64,000 nucleotides of DNA from JALZAA01 sp035316025 (GTDB lineage: Bacteria; Actinomycetota; Acidimicrobiia; IMCC26256; JACDBD01), in assembly GCA_035316025.1 (NCBI GenBank), contig DATFXL010000053.1, forward strand, positions 12,884 through 76,883. Reading direction: 5' to 3'. The notes under the pieces were generated by a model. It was not told where the DNA came from. It searched no databases and saw only the letters and a list, made by a program, of their open reading frames with translations. Below are positions 42,340 to 50,980 of this stretch, piece by piece (position 1 is the stretch's first letter; each line of letters starts with the position of its first letter). The position numbers were made by a program, and so were the translations under genes.

Positions 42340-43577
42340 AGGACCCCCTCGAGGACGCCAGCACGGACGTCACCCGCCGGGGAGCAGGGGTCTCGCTGCT
42401 GCTGGTCCTGCTCGGCCTGATCCTTCTCGCGATCCTGCGCCCGTCGACGATCGACACGCTCGCGATCATCTTCGGGATCGTGGCGCTGATCATGCTCCAC
42501 GAAGCCGGCCACTACTTCACCGCCAAGCGGGCGGGCATGAAGGTGACCGAGTTCTTCCTCGGCTTCGGCCCCCGCGTCTGGTCGTTCCGGCGAGGCGAGA
42601 CCGAGTACGGCGTGAAGGCCATTCCCGCCGGCGGCTACGTCCGCATCGCCGGCATGAGCAACCTCGAGGACATCGACCCCGACGAGGAGAAACGGACGTT
42701 CCGGCACGGCACCTTCGGCAACCGGCTCACCGTCATCCTCGCCGGCGTCTCGGTGAACCTGATCCTCGCCTTCGTCCTGATCTACGCCGCGCTGATCGGC
42801 CGCGGCCTCCCCGACACCCTCGAGGCGAAGGTCGAGCGTGTCCTGCCCGACAGCCCGGCGGCCGTGGCCGGGGTGCGCGACGGCGACCGCATCATCAGCA
42901 TCGACGGGCAACGCCTCGACGTCGATCGCGACATCAGCGACGCACTACAGGACCGCGTCGGTCAGCCGACGACGATCGTCGTGAAACGCGACGGTGGCAC
43001 CACTGCGCTTACCGCGGTTCCCAAGGAGCGCAGTAGCAGCGACAAGAGCGGGATCATCGGCGTATCGATCAGCCAGAGCGTCGCGTCGTACGAGACATTC
43101 AACCCCGTGCGAGCGGTCCCGGAGTCGTTCTCGACGATGGGGCAGATGACGCGCGACACCGCCGCCGGCATCGGCCGGCTCTTCTCGCCCTCCGGCATCG
43201 AGAACTACAGCAAGAACTTCACCGGCGACGCGCCCAAGCAGGGGTCCCCGGCGTCCAACGACCGCCCGCGTTCGATCATCGGCATCGTCGACATCGGCGG
43301 TGAGCTCGTCGGCGGCAACGTGTGGAGCCTGCTCTTCCTGCTCGGAGCCATCAACCTCATCGTCGCTTTGTTCAACCTGATCCCGCTGCTGCCCTTCGAC
43401 GGCGGGCATGCAGCGGTCGTGATCTACGAGCAAGTGGCGTCGAAGATCCGGGGGCGCGTGGTGCGGGTCGACTTCCGCAAGCTCGTGCCGGTGACGGCGC
43501 TGGTGCTCGTCGTCTTCCTGACCCTCGGCCTGTCGGCGATGTTCCTCGACCTTCGCCAGATCTTCACCGGGTCCTGA
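42336..43577 (+). CDS. rseP: M50 site-2 protease (RseP/Rip1 type)
   Basis: A 413-residue intramembrane zinc protease. The first helices precede the catalytic HEAGH at residues 55-59, with YFTAKRAGMKVTEFFLGFGP behind it. A PDZ domain is in the middle (VLPDSPAAVAGVRDGDRIIS), and the third metal-ligand segment is NLIPLLPFDGGHA near the C-terminus. Family members cut anti-sigma factors or other membrane proteins (Rip1 in mycobacteria); substrates here are unknown. GTG 42336 overlaps dxr. Confidence 0.95.
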   Translation: MKDPLEDASTDVTRRGAGVSLLLVLLGLILLAILRPSTIDTLAIIFGIVALIMLHEAGHYFTAKRAGMKVTEFFLGFGPRVWSFRRGETEYGVKAIPAGGYVRIAGMSNLEDIDPDEEKRTFRHGTFGNRLTVILAGVSVNLILAFVLIYAALIGRGLPDTLEAKVERVLPDSPAAVAGVRDGDRIISIDGQRLDVDRDISDALQDRVGQPTTIVVKRDGGTTALTAVPKERSSSDKSGIIGVSISQSVASYETFNPVRAVPESFSTMGQMTRDTAAGIGRLFSPSGIENYSKNFTGDAPKQGSPASNDRPRSIIGIVDIGGELVGGNVWSLLFLLGAINLIVALFNLIPLLPFDGGHAAVVIYEQVASKIRGRVVRVDFRKLVPVTALVLVVFLTLGLSAMFLDLRQIFTGS

Positions 43578-43621
43578 CCGGATCCGCCGTCGCGCGCTTC
43601 GTCGTGCCTCCGGCCCGCCCG

Positions 43622-43627
43622 TAGGCT
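43622..43627 (+). promoter_or_regulatory. Candidate -10 (TAGGCT) for a near-leaderless ispG transcript
   Basis: TAGGCT ends ten bases before the ispG ATG. A weak TTCGTC at 43598-43603 lies 18 bases upstream as a possible -35. No ribosome site lies between hexamer and ATG. Confidence 0.45.
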
Positions 43628-43637
43628 GGATGCCGCC

Positions 43638-44843
43638 ATGCACCAGCGGAAGATGACCCGCCAGATCCGTGTCGGCGATGTGCCCGTCGGCGGAGGCGCG
43701 CCGGTGTCGGTGCAGTCCATGACGACCACGAAGACGGCCGACGTCGACGGCACGCTCAGCCAGGTGTACGCGCTCGCCGCCGCCGGCGCCGACATCGTGC
43801 GCTGCACGTGCAACGAAGAGGAGGCCGCCGAAGGCCTCGCCCAGATCGTCCCGCGGTCGCCGGTCCCGCTCGTCGCCGACATCCACTTCCAGTACAAGTT
43901 GGCGCTGGCGGCCATGGAGGCCGGCGTGCACGCGCTGCGGCTCAACCCCGGCAACATCCGCAAGCCCGACCAGATCAAGACGGTCGCCCGCGAGGCGAAG
44001 GACCGTGGGCTTCCGATCCGCATCGGCGTGAACGCCGGCAGCCTCGACCCCGACATCGGGCAGCGGCACGGCGGCGCCACGCCGGAGGCGCTGGTCGCGT
44101 CGGCGCAACGCGAGCTCGCCTACTTTGCGGACGTCGGCTTCGAGGACGTCAAGATCTCCGTGAAGTCGTCGAACGTCCCCGTGATGATCGACGCGTACCG
44201 CCTCCTCTCCGAGACGGTCGACGATCCGCTTCACCTCGGGGTCACGGAGGCGGGCCCGCTGCCCGGCGGTCTCGTCAAATCGACGGTCGGCATCGGGACG
44301 CTGCTCGCCGAGGGGATCGGCGACACGATCCGCTTCTCGTTGACGGCCGATCCGGTCGAGGAAGCGCGCGCCGGCCGTCAGCTGCTCGAGACACTCGGTC
44401 TCCGCGAGCGCAAGGGCCTTGACCTGATCGCGTGCCCGAGCTGCGGGCGCGCCGAGGTCGACGTGATCGGGGTGGCGAACAACGCCCAGTCCGCGCTCGC
44501 CGACCGCAACATCCCGCTCCAGGTCGCAGTCATGGGCTGCGTCGTGAACGGCCCCGGCGAGGCTCGTGAGGCGGATCTCGGGATTGCCGCCGGCCGCGGC
44601 AAAGGGCACCTGTTCGTCAAGGGCAAGGTCGTGCGCGTGGTGCCCGAGGCCGACATGGTCGACGCCCTCGTGGACGAAGGCGAGCGCATCATGGCCGAGG
44701 GCATCGAAGCGCGCCTCGCCGCCGCCGACGAGGGTGCCGAAGCCGAGGCCGAGCGCACCCGCGAGCAGCTCCTCCGCATCCAGGGCACCGACGCCAACAA
44801 GTCGGACGAGAGGATCGAGAAGATCCGCGAGATCGCGGAGTAG
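43638..44843 (+). CDS. ispG: 4-hydroxy-3-methylbut-2-enyl-diphosphate synthase
   Basis: A 401-residue 4Fe-4S enzyme converting MEcPP to HMBPP in the MEP pathway. The TIM-barrel part has VSVQSMTTTKTADVDGTL and ALRLNPGNIRK. The cluster domain has C266 and C269 (IACPSCGRAEVD) and C301 with the fourth ligand in GCVVNGPGEAREADLGIA. The last 40 residues are a charged helical tail (ADEGAEAEAERTREQLLRI), longer than in many homologues. The next gene converges. Confidence 0.96.
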   Translation: MHQRKMTRQIRVGDVPVGGGAPVSVQSMTTTKTADVDGTLSQVYALAAAGADIVRCTCNEEEAAEGLAQIVPRSPVPLVADIHFQYKLALAAMEAGVHALRLNPGNIRKPDQIKTVAREAKDRGLPIRIGVNAGSLDPDIGQRHGGATPEALVASAQRELAYFADVGFEDVKISVKSSNVPVMIDAYRLLSETVDDPLHLGVTEAGPLPGGLVKSTVGIGTLLAEGIGDTIRFSLTADPVEEARAGRQLLETLGLRERKGLDLIACPSCGRAEVDVIGVANNAQSALADRNIPLQVAVMGCVVNGPGEAREADLGIAAGRGKGHLFVKGKVVRVVPEADMVDALVDEGERIMAEGIEARLAAADEGAEAEAERTREQLLRIQGTDANKSDERIEKIREIAE

Positions 44844-44932
44844 CCGCAATCGTCCCCTCTACGCTCTCCACTCTCTCCCCGTTGGGCACGATGACGCGCT
44901 GCTTGGGCACGCTCTTGTGACAACGCGGGCGG

Positions 44933-45691
44933 CTAGCCCCGCGCCAGGACGCGCTGCTGCCACCATTTCCGGACGCCGCGCGCCGACCCCGCGTGCAGTT
45001 GCGCGGCGCGCAGCTGATCCTCACACGTCGAGTCGAGCGGCGCGAGGTCGCCGACCACCCACGTCAGGATGTGATCGGCCAGCGCCGGGTTTCGGGGCAG
45101 CACCGGCCCATGCATGTACGTGCCGATGAGGCGTTCCCCGGCGAGCCCTTCGGTCTTGCCCCCGCTGCCGGTCCGCGCCAGCACCCGCCCCAGCGGTCGC
45201 TCGGACGGGCCGAGCGTGGTGCGGCCCCCGTGGTTCTCGAACCCGGTGAGGATCGGGAGCGGGGGATCGGGCTCGACGACGAGCTCGCCGATGAGCCGGT
45301 TGGGTCCGGCACGCGTGACGGTGTCGACGAGCCCGAGGCCGTCGATCATCGTCCCGTCGGCGGCCTCGTAGCTGTGGCCGATCAGCTGGAACCCCGCGCA
45401 CACCGCCAGCACGGCGGCGCCACCGGCGCGTGCTCGGTCGATCGCGGCACGCGAGCTGCGCATGCCCGCCGACGCCATCACCTGCGGGTCGTCCTCGCCC
45501 CCGCCGAACAGATAGACGTCGAGCGAGTCGGGGATCGGGGCGCCGGCGGTGATCTCGACCAGCTCGGCCGGCTGGCCCCGCCACCGGAGTCGCTGCACGA
45601 GAACCACGGCATTACCGCGGTCGCCATACGTTCCAAGGAGCTCCGGGTACACGAGGCCGACCCGAACCGCGGACTCTCGGATCGCGCTCAT
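44933..45691 (-). CDS. gatD: Lipid II isoglutaminyl synthase, glutaminase subunit GatD
   Basis: A 252-residue class I glutamine amidotransferase. The nucleophile C98 lies in AAVLAVCAGFQLIGHSY and the catalytic H194 in GTYMHGPVLPRNP. The N-terminal VGLVYPELLGTYGDRGNAVVL and FENHGGRTTLGP are typical of the CobB/CobQ-like GatD. It delivers ammonia to MurT to amidate the alpha-carboxyl of D-Glu in lipid II. Its ATG overlaps the murT stop by four bases. Confidence 0.93.
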   Translation of the reverse strand: MSAIRESAVRVGLVYPELLGTYGDRGNAVVLVQRLRWRGQPAELVEITAGAPIPDSLDVYLFGGGEDDPQVMASAGMRSSRAAIDRARAGGAAVLAVCAGFQLIGHSYEAADGTMIDGLGLVDTVTRAGPNRLIGELVVEPDPPLPILTGFENHGGRTTLGPSERPLGRVLARTGSGGKTEGLAGERLIGTYMHGPVLPRNPALADHILTWVVGDLAPLDSTCEDQLRAAQLHAGSARGVRKWWQQRVLARG

Positions 45692-46917
45692 CCGTAACTC
45701 CGGTACAGCGCCGAGAACTGTGTGTAGGACGCGACGATGTCGACCTCGTCGCCGGGGAGGTTCGCCGCCGCCTCCAACGGGTCACGCGCGACGATGTGGT
45801 CGACGTCGGCGTACTTGAGCCGCACCGAGACGTCGAGGGCGCGCTCGCCGACGGCGGCGACCCGCTGGCCCTGCAGGAGCTCGTACGGCACGTCCCACAA
45901 CCACGACGGGTCCTTGCCGTCGGCAACGCGGGCGTTCACGGCGATCACGACCGTGCCGTCGCGCTCCGACAGGTAATGGAGCACCTCGGACCAACCCGCC
46001 GGGTTCTTGGCCAGGAGGACGCGAGCGCGCCGGCCGTCGGGCAGCGAAACCGTCATGTACCGGCCGGCGACGGTCGTGATGGTGGCGGCCGCGTCGGCGG
46101 CGTCGCCGGGATCGACGCCGTAATGGGTCGTCGCCGCCGTCACGGCCAGCGCCGCGTTCGCCAGGTTCCAGCGGCCGGGCAGCGCGAGCCGCAGCGGCAC
46201 GCGGGTGCCGTCGAGGACGAGGGTGTCACCCTCGAGCCGGTTCGGTGTCGCCGGTTGGCCGAACCCGCACGAGGGACAGTCGAACCGGTCGGCGCTCCAC
46301 TGCAGGAGCGCGGCGCAGTTCGGGCAGGTGGCGGCGTCGTTGCGCCAGCCGAGGCCGAGATCCACCCAAGTCGTCTTCGCCGGCGCCGCCGCCCAGACCA
46401 CGTGGGGGTCGGACGCGTTGGCGACGACGCGCAGGTCCGGATGCGTGTCGGCGGTGTGTCGCCACATGTCGCCGACGGCGTGGACTTCGCCGTAACGGTC
46501 CAGCTGGTCCCGGCTGAGGTTGCCGAGCACGACCAGCTCGACGCCGAGCGGGTCGACCACCCGCGGCAGGACGCGCTCGTCGACCTCGAGCACGGCGAGG
46601 CCGGGGGAGTCGGCCTTCGCCAGGATCGGCGCGATGCCCGACGTGAGGTTGGCGCCGGTGGCGTTGCTCACGACCGGCTCGCCGGTCCGAGCGACGGCGG
46701 CCGCGAGGAACCGCGTCGTCGTGGTCTTTCCGTTCGTCGCCGAGACGAGCGCCACCCGTTGCCCCTGCGCCAGCTGCGCCAGCGCTTCCGGTGCCAGCGC
46801 GTTGATGACCCGCCCGCTGATCGTGGCCCCCTGGCCGCGGCCCGTCACGCGCGAGAGCCACCCGGCGACCTGTCCGGCCGCGATCCCGGCGCCCGTCCGC
46901 AGCGTGCGCCGGCTCAT
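45688..46917 (-). CDS. murT: Lipid II isoglutaminyl synthase, MurT subunit
   Basis: A 409-residue Mur-ligase-fold ATPase. It carries the P-loop SATNGKTTTTRF (residues 59-70), a zinc ribbon inserted in the central domain (C198/C201 and C214/C217) and the C-terminal DUF1727 domain characteristic of MurT. With GatD it converts the D-glutamate of lipid II to D-isoglutamine, which affects cross-linking and lysozyme resistance. Its start overlaps the preceding methyltransferase gene by four bases. Confidence 0.94.
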   Translation of the reverse strand: MSRRTLRTGAGIAAGQVAGWLSRVTGRGQGATISGRVINALAPEALAQLAQGQRVALVSATNGKTTTTRFLAAAVARTGEPVVSNATGANLTSGIAPILAKADSPGLAVLEVDERVLPRVVDPLGVELVVLGNLSRDQLDRYGEVHAVGDMWRHTADTHPDLRVVANASDPHVVWAAAPAKTTWVDLGLGWRNDAATCPNCAALLQWSADRFDCPSCGFGQPATPNRLEGDTLVLDGTRVPLRLALPGRWNLANAALAVTAATTHYGVDPGDAADAAATITTVAGRYMTVSLPDGRRARVLLAKNPAGWSEVLHYLSERDGTVVIAVNARVADGKDPSWLWDVPYELLQGQRVAAVGERALDVSVRLKYADVDHIVARDPLEAAANLPGDEVDIVASYTQFSALYRSYG

Positions 46918-47681
46918 CGGCGCTCACACCAGTACGTGTCGACGCGATACGGGATGTGCAGCTCGTCGCGCCCCTCGGCGTCGGGATGGGTAGCCAGTAC
47001 CTCGCGCACCCGGTCCAGCACTCGTGCACGCTCGGCCGACCGCAGCGCCGCGACATGGCTCACCGACATGATCCGTTCGACGACGCCTTCGGGAGTTATC
47101 GACTGCTCGTGTCGGAAGGTCTCCGCATGCAGCGGCCCGAATCCGGACCGGATGCCGAGGGCGGAGTCACGCCAGCGCTCATGGTCACGCCACGGCGCTC
47201 GCTTCTCGACCTGGTCCATGATCGACCACACCTCGTTCACCCAGTCAGTCGAGCGGTCGCGCGCGTTCCAGATCAACCCGACCCGTCCGCCGGGGCGCAG
47301 CACGCGCGCGAACTCATCGAAGGCCCGGTCGGGGTCGAACCAGTGGAACGCCTGCGCCACGGTGATCGCGTCCAGCGACCCGGAGCTGACTGGCAGCACC
47401 TCGGCAATGGCGGCGACGATCGGCACGCCCGACACCGCGTCGAGGAAGGCGCGCCGCATCCCCTCCACCGGTTCGGCGGCGAAGAGCGTCGCCCGGGACG
47501 GGACGAGCAGCCGCGTGAACTTCCCGGTGCCGGCAGCGAGGTCGAGCACAGCCCGGCCGGGCCGAATATCGAGGTTCTCGACGAGCCACGCCACCGCGTC
47601 CGGCGGATACGACGGACGCACTCGCTCGTACGTATCAGCGGTGCGGCCAAAGCCTTTCTCGGCGACCTCGTGGACGGTCAT
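46914..47681 (-). CDS. Class I SAM-dependent methyltransferase
   Basis: A 255-residue methyltransferase. It begins MTVHEVAEKGFGRTADTYER and has the SAM-binding motif AVLDLAAGTGKFTRLL, then the AQAFHWFDPDRAFDEFARVLRPGG pattern of the methyltransf_11 group. The substrate is unknown. It is the first gene of a three-gene unit with murT and gatD and overlaps murT by four bases, so a link to cell-wall precursors is possible, but generic enzymes of this type also sit in operons by chance. Confidence 0.85.
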   Translation of the reverse strand: MTVHEVAEKGFGRTADTYERVRPSYPPDAVAWLVENLDIRPGRAVLDLAAGTGKFTRLLVPSRATLFAAEPVEGMRRAFLDAVSGVPIVAAIAEVLPVSSGSLDAITVAQAFHWFDPDRAFDEFARVLRPGGRVGLIWNARDRSTDWVNEVWSIMDQVEKRAPWRDHERWRDSALGIRSGFGPLHAETFRHEQSITPEGVVERIMSVSHVAALRSAERARVLDRVREVLATHPDAEGRDELHIPYRVDTYWCERR

Positions 47682-47722
47682 CCCGCCATCTTCGCAGGGA
47701 GGCGCACCCGCTATCGATGTGG

Positions 47723-48241
47723 TTACGAAGCAGTCCGGTGCTCGGCGAGGAACCGCAGGCGCGCTGCCCGCGCGTCCCAGGCGTACACGATCGTGGTGCC
47801 GGCGAAGACGTCGTGCAACGCCCGGTGCTCGCGGCCGACGAGGATGCCGAGGAACCCGAGCCCGAAGATGAGGAACGAGATCGGGAACGTGATCACCCGG
47901 ACGGCGACCCGGCCCGCGCCGACGCGGTCGCCGTCGCGGCGGATGAGGTCGAGGCCCAGGACCGCCATCCCGATCGTCTTGCCCCAGATGGACATCGGCA
48001 ACCAGAAGTAGAGGAACAGCCAGACCAGAAAGAGCGCCCCGCCCGCGACGGAGCCGAGGTCGGAGGCGTCGTAGCTATTGCCGGTGACGAGCTCCGCGAG
48101 CCAGACCAGCCCGGCCGTGACGAGCGAGAAGATCGCTGAGACGGCAAAGGAGTCGATCACGTACGAGGTCAGGCGCGTGACCACCCCGGCGTAGTGGCCG
48201 GTCAGGCTCGGCTCGGGCTCGCGTGTCCTCGACCGGGTCAT
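47723..48241 (-). CDS. RDD family membrane protein
   Basis: A 172-residue RDD protein. After GHYAGVVTRLTSYVIDSFAV (the family's R ... D pair in the first helix) there are hydrophobic segments FSLVTAGLVWLAELV, GGALFLVWLFLYFWLP and FPISFLIFGLGFLGIL. A charged loop and REHRALHDVFAGTTIVY close it, the second conserved box. RDD proteins are poorly understood; some are ion antiporters. The ATG at 48241 overlaps the stop of the nonapeptide-repeat gene. Confidence 0.88.
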   Translation of the reverse strand: MTRSRTREPEPSLTGHYAGVVTRLTSYVIDSFAVSAIFSLVTAGLVWLAELVTGNSYDASDLGSVAGGALFLVWLFLYFWLPMSIWGKTIGMAVLGLDLIRRDGDRVGAGRVAVRVITFPISFLIFGLGFLGILVGREHRALHDVFAGTTIVYAWDARAARLRFLAEHRTAS

Positions 48242-48717
48242 GACGAGCTCACGAGACTCGGGGGCCCGCCCGACGAAGCGCCCCGCGGTCGACGCAGCAC
48301 CCGGTCGACCCACCGGATCACGAACTGGTCCAGGCCGACGCCGGTCGAACGGGCGACGTCGAGCGTTCTTGTCACGATGCCGGTCGTCGACTGCATGACC
48401 AGCCGGCCGAACTCCGTGCGGGCGACGAGGTCCTCGATGTCGACCCGGTCCACGACGGCGTTGATGTCGACGCGGTCCACGATCGCGTTCACGTCGATCT
48501 GGCCGATCAGCGCGTTCAGGTCGAGCCTCGCCGCCAGCCGGTCGATGTCGACCCGGTCCAGCACCTCGTTGAGGTCGATGCGGTCGATAACTTCGTTCAG
48601 GTCGAGGCGGTCGATGATGGCCTGCACGTCGACGTGACGCAGCACCGCGTCCATCGGGACGAGCCCGAGCATGCGATCGATTGGCTTCGAGTGGTGCTCG
48701 TCGGCCATGAGACCCAT
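48238..48717 (-). CDS. Nonapeptide-repeat protein coupled to the RDD gene
   Basis: A 159-residue soluble protein. Residues 30-101 are eight consecutive nine-residue repeats with Asp at 30, 39, 48, 57, 66, 75, 84 and 93. The consensus is D-[LIV]-[NDQ]-x-[LIV]-[LIV]-x-[RQ]-[LIV], for example DLNEVIDRI and DINAVVDRV. A helical segment (TGIVTRTLDVARSTGVGLDQ) and a polar tail follow. Similar DVNALLDR-type repeats occur, as I recall, fused at the N-terminus of some actinobacterial RDD proteins; here they are a separate gene. ATG at 48717 or 48708 could start it. Confidence 0.7.
   Translation of the reverse strand: MGLMADEHHSKPIDRMLGLVPMDAVLRHVDVQAIIDRLDLNEVIDRIDLNEVLDRVDIDRLAARLDLNALIGQIDVNAIVDRVDINAVVDRVDIEDLVARTEFGRLVMQSTTGIVTRTLDVARSTGVGLDQFVIRWVDRVLRRPRGASSGGPPSLVSSS
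48410..48632 (-). repeat. 27-bp period array encoding the nonapeptide repeats
   Basis: The DNA of the repeat gene shows an imperfect 27-base period with recurring GTCGAC and CGGTCGA elements. It encodes the eight nine-residue units; boundaries are approximate. Divergence between units suggests an old expansion. Confidence 0.65.
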
Positions 48718-48757
48718 TCTGTCCCGGCAGCTGCCCGGCAGCGTGTATGCCCTGCGG

Positions 48758-50014
48758 TCAGTCGGGCTCGCCGAGGATCATCCCTGCACCGACCGTGTTG
48801 TTCGTCGCCTCGTCGATGAGGATGAAGCTGCCGGTGGTGCGGTTGCGGCGGTACTCGTCGAAGAAGAGCGGCGCCGTCGTGCGCAGTGTGATCCGCCCGA
48901 TCTCGTTGAGCTGCAACGTCTCGGCGTCTTCGTCGCGATGCAGCTGGTTCACGTCGAGCCGGTAGAGCAGGTCACGGACCAGCGCGCGCGCCGAGCGGGT
49001 CGTGTGCTTGATCGCCAGCTTGGCGCCGGCGCGCAGCTCGGTGTGGTCCGTGAGCCAGCACACCATGGCGTCGAGGTCCTGACCGTACGTGGCGTGGTTG
49101 TGCGGGCGACAGATCATGTCGCCCCTGCTCACGTCGACGTCGTCAGCGAGGGTCATGGTGACCGACATGGGCGGGAACGCCTCGTCGACCAGGCCGTCGC
49201 CCGTCTCGATCGAGCTGATCGACGACGTGAACCCGGACGGGAGCACGATGACGTCGTCACCGGGCTTGAACACGCCGCCGGCGATCATTCCCGCGTACCC
49301 GCGGTAGTCGTGGTGCGCGTTGCTCTTGGGCCGGATGACGTACTGGACGGGGAACCGGCAGTCGATGAGGTTTCGGTCCGACGCGATGTACACCTCCTCG
49401 AGGTGGTGCAGGAGCGACGGCCCGTCGTACCAGTCCATGTTGATGGAACGGTCGACGACGTTGTCGCCATGGAGCGCCGAGATCGGGATGAACGTCAGGT
49501 CCGTGATGTCCAGCCGGCTCGCCCAGTCGGTGAACTCATCCTTGATCTCGTCGAAGACCGACGGCTCGTAGTCGACGAGATCCATCTTGTTCACACACAG
49601 CACGAGGTGCGGGATGCGCAGCAGTGACGAGATGAACGCATGTCGCTTCGACTGCTCGAGGATGCCCTTGCGCGCGTCCACCAGGATCAAAGCCAGGTTG
49701 GCCGTCGACGCACCGGTCACCATGTTGCGCGTGTACTGGATGTGGCCGGGGGTGTCGGCGATGATGAACTTCCGCTTCGGCGTGGAGAAGTAGCGGTACG
49801 CGACGTCGATCGTGATGCCCTGCTCGCGCTCGGCCCGGAGCCCGTCGGTCAGCAGCGCCAGGTCGGTGTACTCGTCGCCCCGTTCTCTGCTGGTGCGCTC
49901 GACAGCCTCGAGCTGATCCTCGAGGATCTGCTTCGAGTCGTACAACAGCCGCCCGATGAGCGTGCTCTTGCCGTCGTCGACCGAGCCGGCGGTCGCCAGC
50001 CGCAGCAGCTCCAC
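48758..50014 (-). CDS. cysN: Sulfate adenylyltransferase, GTPase subunit CysN
   Basis: A 418-residue translation-factor-type GTPase that drives APS synthesis by CysD. The P-loop TAGSVDDGKSTLIGRLLYDS starts near residue 9. G3 is IADTPGHIQYTRNM and G4 is VLCVNKMDLVDY. It ends after the beta-barrel domains, without the fused APS kinase (CysC) of many actinobacterial CysNC proteins. GTG 50014 overlaps the cysD stop (TAGTG). Confidence 0.95.
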   Translation of the reverse strand: MELLRLATAGSVDDGKSTLIGRLLYDSKQILEDQLEAVERTSRERGDEYTDLALLTDGLRAEREQGITIDVAYRYFSTPKRKFIIADTPGHIQYTRNMVTGASTANLALILVDARKGILEQSKRHAFISSLLRIPHLVLCVNKMDLVDYEPSVFDEIKDEFTDWASRLDITDLTFIPISALHGDNVVDRSINMDWYDGPSLLHHLEEVYIASDRNLIDCRFPVQYVIRPKSNAHHDYRGYAGMIAGGVFKPGDDVIVLPSGFTSSISSIETGDGLVDEAFPPMSVTMTLADDVDVSRGDMICRPHNHATYGQDLDAMVCWLTDHTELRAGAKLAIKHTTRSARALVRDLLYRLDVNQLHRDEDAETLQLNEIGRITLRTTAPLFFDEYRRNRTTGSFILIDEATNNTVGAGMILGEPD

Positions 50015-50967
50015 TAGAAGTACCCCTCGCGCTTCCGATCCTCCATCGCCGCCTCGGAGAACCGGTCGTCGGCGCGGGTCGCACCCCGCTCGGTGATCCT
50101 CGATGCGGCGATCTCGACGACGATCGCGTCGGGTGTAGCGGCGCTCGACTCGACGGCGGCGGTGCAGCTCATGTCGCCCACCGTCCGGAACCGCACCATG
50201 GCGTCGAACGGTTCCTCGCCGTCCTCCAACGACAGGTAGGGCCCCACAGCCATCAGCATCCCGTCGCGGCGGAACACCTCGCGCCGGTGCGCGTAGTAGA
50301 TGGACGGCAGCTCGACGCCGTCGGCGGCGATGTACTGCCACACATCGAGCTCGGTCCAGTTCGAGAGCGGGAACACGCGCAGGTGCTCGCCGGCCCGGTG
50401 CCGTCCGTTGTAGAGGTTCCAGAGCTCGGGTCGCTGATTCTTCGGGTCCCACTGCCCGAACTCGTCCCGATGCGAGAACACCCGCTCCTTCGCCCGGGCC
50501 TTCTCCTCGTCGCGGCGGCCGCCGCCGAAGACGGCGTCGAAGCGGTGGTCTGCGATCGCCTCGAGCAGCACGCTGGTCTGGAGCCGGTTGCGAGAGGCGC
50601 CTTCCCGCTCCTCGACGACCCGGCCGGTCGCGATGGCCTCGGGCACCGACGCCACGACGAGCCGGACACCGAGCTCGGCGATGCGCCGGTCGCGGAACTC
50701 GAGTGCCTCGGAGAAGTTGTGCCCGGTGTCCACGTGCATGACCGGGAAGGGGATCGGAGCGGGGGAGAACGCCTTCTCGGCCAGTCGCAGCATCACCGCC
50801 GAGTCCTTGCCGCCCGAGAACAGCAGCACCGGACGCTCGAACTCGGCCGCCACCTCGCGGATGACGTGGATCGACTCCGACTCGAGCGCGTCCAGGTGCG
50901 AGAGCCGGCGGTGTCCGCGGCCGCCGTGGGCGGCGTGCGCCACCGGAGTGCGATCGGGGGCGGTCAT
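50014..50967 (-). CDS. cysD: Sulfate adenylyltransferase subunit CysD
   Basis: A 317-residue PP-loop ATP pyrophosphatase-type subunit that adenylates sulfate. It has the PP-loop LLFSGGKDSAVMLRLA, the domain centre FGGGRRDEEKARAKERVFS and the C-terminal RFRTVGDMSCTAAVES and RKREGYF. It lies 13 bases behind cysH and is directly coupled to cysN. Confidence 0.95.
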   Translation of the reverse strand: MTAPDRTPVAHAAHGGRGHRRLSHLDALESESIHVIREVAAEFERPVLLFSGGKDSAVMLRLAEKAFSPAPIPFPVMHVDTGHNFSEALEFRDRRIAELGVRLVVASVPEAIATGRVVEEREGASRNRLQTSVLLEAIADHRFDAVFGGGRRDEEKARAKERVFSHRDEFGQWDPKNQRPELWNLYNGRHRAGEHLRVFPLSNWTELDVWQYIAADGVELPSIYYAHRREVFRRDGMLMAVGPYLSLEDGEEPFDAMVRFRTVGDMSCTAAVESSAATPDAIVVEIAASRITERGATRADDRFSEAAMEDRKREGYF

Positions 50968-50980
50968 CGTCGAGAACGGC

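Noticed and set aside
44882..44911. Direct repeat TTGGGCACG, two copies 21 bases apart, between convergent ispG and gatD
   Set aside because: Only nine bases, at the 3' ends of both genes where a promoter operator is not expected, and no stem or T-run that would make a terminator. Probably chance.
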